A stretch of 64,000 nucleotides of DNA, taken from Lineus longissimus. Its lineage: Eukaryota; Nemertea; Pilidiophora; Heteronemertea; Lineidae. Location of the stretch: NCBI RefSeq assembly GCF_910592395.1, contig NC_088310.1, forward strand, positions 27,173,491 to 27,237,490. Reading direction: 5' to 3'. Each line of letters begins with the position of its first letter. Position 1 is the first letter of the stretch. The notes under the pieces are model-generated. The model was not told where the DNA came from, did not search any database, and saw only the letters and a list, made by a program, of their open reading frames with translations. Below, piece after piece: positions 60,578 through 64,000 of the stretch. The position numbers and the translations under genes were made by a program.

Positions 60578-63334
60578 ATGAATGTTTTACTACAAAGTGA
60601 GTCGTCTTTATTTAGTTTTATGTGTAGTTTGCCAGTTGACATTATTGCGCTGTGTACGTGTATAAAGTGACAGTTTATATGTAAAATGCACTGTGTACAT
60701 TTTGTACACTAACACTGGACAATGACATACATGTAATAATAAAATAAAATAAAATGTGTATGTGTATTGCTTTCACCTGATTACTGTAAGCTTGGCTTTG
60801 AAGGGTACCCTATGACGTTGTTCTTTGGATGTGAATAAATGAATATACCAGTGCCTTCCTGCACACCAAAAAAGTGTCAATTGGGCTGCAGTATATAATT
60901 TTTGGACTTGCAACGTAGTTAACGTGGACGTCGTGGTCAGTCATGTCAGTGGAGGGAGGACTCCCTGGTGAGACCCTGTTGGACAGTGTTGTGTGTGATA
61001 ATGTAAAGCATGCCTGTGTTGACATGAAAATTGCATCTTCAGGCAGGAACTTTGTTCCCACCCTGACCCTAGCTGTTGGCTGTTGATGGTGTAAATTGAT
61101 AAACCGCAAATAATTCTGCTGTTCTGGGGTAAAAACTAAATCTGAAAAGTTGCCAAAAAACCCAGCCCAACGAATGATAAAATCAATAAAGCTTAACATT
61201 GGTTGACCTCAGGTTAATCCAGAAGAGCTGTACTGATATCATTAAAGTCATTAAGAGTTTCTTTTTAATCCAAAAGCTAATACTTATCTTGATGCTTGTG
61301 TGTTTGATGGACACTTGGCATACATCTATGCTGTGTTCATCAAACATGTCCGATTGATAACAGGAGATATAAAAATATTTACTTGTAACCAGTGTTTATT
61401 TCTTTATTACAGAGTACCGTATCCTTGGTAAAAAAGGAGAGGGTACATTTTCAGAGGTGCTGAAATGCCAGAATACCAAGGATGGTACGTACTGGGCCTG
61501 CAAGAAGATGAAACAGCATTATGACAGGTCAGTATTCTCTACCGCTGTAAACTATATCCCAAATGACAGGATCTGTTCCAAGTTGAATGGGCCACTTAAT
61601 GCAAGTATCAATTCGTGTCTTGTACCCCCCCCCCCTCCTCAAGGGTACGACACCTTATCACCCTATAACGACATCTTAAGGCTCAAGCATCACCCTTTTT
61701 TCACCAATGCTACTTTTTCTTTCGTCAAGACATCACCATCAACAATATATCAGTTATCACCATCATATAAAGTAACCGGACTAATTTTACTGGGTAAGGC
61801 TGTATGTTCGACAAGACATCGACACATTAGCATCCTTATTCTTTCCAGCTTCGCCAAATTTTCACTAAAGGAAAAATAAATACTACTCAAGCATCGGCAA
61901 AGATTAGTGGTGATAGCTTAACTACCCTTGAGGAGGGGGGGGTACAAGAAACGAATTGATACTTGCATAAGGATTGTGTCTTCTCTTTGCTCTCCTTGGG
62001 AGCTTTTGTGTTCCAATCAGCAAGTCATACAGAAAGCCAAGGCAACATCCCTTCTGAATGTTGCCATTGTTTGACATCACACTAAGATACTCCAGGCTCT
62101 CCTTACCATAGTTACTTGAGGACACTGCTGGTGTTATTGGCACTGAAATTAGCAGTTCAGCTGTTAGATTTAGAGACCACAGTCCTTCATTTCATGATGA
62201 GAATATAAGTACTTGGTTGTATGCAAAAGAAGTTGATAATATGTGTTGATGTCATTATTGAAAAATAAGTCTTTTTTGATTGCAGTCTGGAGCAGGTGAA
62301 CAATCTTCGAGAAATCCAGGCCATGAGAAGATTGAGTCCCAATGCCAATATTCTGGAACTACAAGAAGTCATTTTGTGAGTTTTTGCTAGCTGTAGGATA
62401 CAAGTACCTGTACCCTATATCTGAGTCAGCCTTCATCCTATTCTTTTTAAAAAAACAACAACTACAATTTGAAATCAATGAAATCCCTGCTGTTTGAGGA
62501 GAGAACAAATCTGTGATGTGATTCCTAAAAGGGGAGCGAGTGGAGCAACCATGCACAACATATCATCACTATAAATGTTCAGGTCATCTGATGTCTGATT
62601 ATTGGCCTTTATAGAATAGCAACCATTAAATCTGCCTTCATTCATGAATTACCACTCCTGTGATTTCATGCAAGACTATCATTTTATAGCTTTTATGTCA
62701 AACATTTGACCAGAAGTTGTTTTATGTGTACTGGTGATTGTGACCATAATGCCATTGGCAAATTTTATACACTTACAGCCCAAACCATTGAATGTCCCTT
62801 TAGCCTCACAACTGCAGGGGTTCTGCTAGCATTAGCCACAGCCTGAAGGGGGTGCATTAGTGTGGAAATATCCGTGTCATAGTAGATTATGGCTACATTT
62901 CGAAATTGTTTAGCTAAAATGAGACAGTACCATAAAATATGTCATTATGATGGTAACTGGCATGACTGATCCCAGCCTTAGCAACCAATAAAAATATGCA
63001 CTGTTTGTCAAAGAAGAATTTCTGTATCATTTTCAATATCGGTGTATGATGGTTGTCAATGTCAAACCACTTTGGCTGTCAACTGTTCCTTTGGCAACTG
63101 TGGTCTCCTTCAGAGTGTAAGTCTAGTATAATATTAAGTAAGGAGTGTGAAAGATGAAAAATCTCCCTCTCTGCAATATGAATGATACCCTCTCCCAGCT
63201 ATATCTTTTGGTCGCTGGCTTTATTTTCATACTTATTATACAACATGCACACTTCCTTTTCAGTGACAAAAAGTCTGGTGTGCTAGTCCTTATTTGTGAA
63301 CTGATGGATATGAACATTTATGAATTAATACGAG
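60578..63334 (+). CDS. MOK: MOK protein kinase, N-terminal exons (runs off right end)
   Basis: MAPK/MAK/MRK-overlapping kinase (RAGE-1), a RCK-family serine/threonine kinase related to MAK and CILK1 and linked to cilia. Exons seen: 60578-60596 (19 nt, ATG AAT GTT...), 61413-61527, 62286-62375, 63264-63334. They total 295 nt, about 98 codons, with phases 1, 2, 2, 1 joining cleanly. Exons 2-4 contain the glycine loop KGEGTFSEV, VAIK-type lysine in WACKKMK (~K37), the alpha-C segment EQVNNLREIQAMRRL and the hinge LICELMDMNIYELIRG, which is strongly MOK-like. The very short first exon is inferred from donor AAA|GTGAGT and correct phase. It yields MNVLLQKYRILGKKGEG, against MKNYKAIGKIGEG in human as I recall it. 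The catalytic loop and C-lobe lie right of the window. Confidence 0.9.
61598..61970. mobile_element. MITE-like element with ~48 bp terminal inverted repeats in MOK intron
   Basis: The left end (TGCAAGTATCAATTCGTGTC..., 61601-61648) is matched in reverse complement at 61919-61966. Both ends include a C/G run of 7-12 bases and CTCCTCAAGGGTA. Internal ~270 bp has no transposase. A TAA triplet directly flanks both ends, which would fit a 3 bp TWA-type target duplication as in PIF/Harbinger elements. The class is a guess. Confidence 0.7.
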
Positions 63335-64000
63335 GTAAGAACCTGAAAGCCTGTTTAGTGTGTGTATCGTGTACTGGTTTGACAGAACCTTCATCAATCA
63401 ATTGCGGCTAGCTGAGTTCAGCTTCAAACACTTGTATGTTCACAAAAAAATAGTGACCTACTTCTCTTTATTTGGGAAATTGGAAATCAATAGTTTGACT
63501 AAGATTGATGTGAGAGAAATGTAAAGCATTTTTGATGTGATCGAGGTACACATTGAGAGCATACATTATTCATTCCTTTAAAGCCTGAAGTTGGTTGTGA
63601 TTGTGGAATCTTTTCTTCCAAGTTTACACACTTGGAATAAACTCAGTTAATTTTTTCCTTTGTGTCATGAAAACGTGTTTTGCTATCTGGACAGAATTTC
63701 AATACTGTTAGCATAGGTTGTTATTACCAAGTGAGTTGAAAGTAGTACCATCAAACCAACGTTAAATTCATGATTGGGTGGAACATATACTTTGTAATGA
63801 AATATATTCCTGTTTTTGGCTTGCACACATAAATTGATCTTTCGTCTCTTCATGTCCTACTGGGTTTTACTGATCATAATTTGGCAAATTCTTACAACAT
63901 TCCTAACAGTACATTTTAAACAGGTGAATTGCTTATGTGACAAATATGTACTGTCTATATTCACTATATAGATTTAAACTCTAGGAATAGAACTCTTAAG

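Overview
This is a 64 kb piece of an animal nuclear genome. Genes are split into many short GT-AG exons with introns of about 100-1500 bp. The products are animal proteins: axonemal dynein, VRK1, SOCS5-type and WDHD1. No tRNA, rRNA, bacterial operon or CRISPR features were seen. The repeats include 300 bp units ending in (ACG)n plus an AGCTCAC/GTGAGCT hairpin, and a degenerate 'CAGTGGAACCCC' element. They resemble what I associate with marine invertebrates, most likely a spiralian such as a mollusc or brachiopod. That assignment is an inference and is weak at phylum level.

Layout: (1) <249-24800, minus strand: the 5' three-quarters of an axonemal dynein heavy chain gene of DNAH14/DNAH6 type, 49 exons and about 3,090 codons, running from the N-terminus to the AAA4 P-loop. 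The rest lies left of the window. (2) 25881-29269, plus: KLHDC3, complete, 10 exons, 382 aa. (3) 32498-36398, minus: VRK1 kinase, complete, 11 exons, 551 aa. (4) 36947-42741, plus: WDR43/UTP5, complete, 15 exons, 640 aa. (5) 45364-52758, minus: WDHD1/AND-1, complete, 21 exons, 1,096 aa. (6) 53696-55342, plus: a SOCS4/5-type gene with its coding sequence in one exon, 548 aa. (7) 60578->63334, plus: the first exons of MOK kinase, running off the right end.

Strands alternate strictly up to SOCS5. This makes three head-to-head pairs (dynein/KLHDC3, VRK1/WDR43, WDHD1/SOCS5) and two tail-to-tail pairs. The VRK1/WDR43 gap carries ETS-, NRF1- and YY1-like motifs. The WDHD1 start is preceded by a perfect E2F-like motif. 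WDHD1 next to a SOCS4/5 gene matches the human 14q22 neighbourhood. VRK1 and MOK are also on human chromosome 14, so part of an old bilaterian linkage group may be preserved.

The genes do not form one pathway. VRK1 and WDHD1 act on chromatin and DNA replication, WDR43 in ribosome biogenesis, KLHDC3 in ubiquitin targeting, SOCS5 in cytokine/EGF-type signalling, and the dynein and MOK in cilia.

Accessory structure lies mostly in introns and intergenic DNA. It includes a ~100 bp-arm near-perfect hairpin in a WDR43 intron, several short terminal-inverted-repeat elements, a 99 bp tandem duplication that copies a dynein splice donor, a 118 bp tandem array between WDR43 and WDHD1, and a coding 63 bp tandem repeat in VRK1. 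Exon boundaries were read by eye. In all gene models the exon phases join without a frame break.
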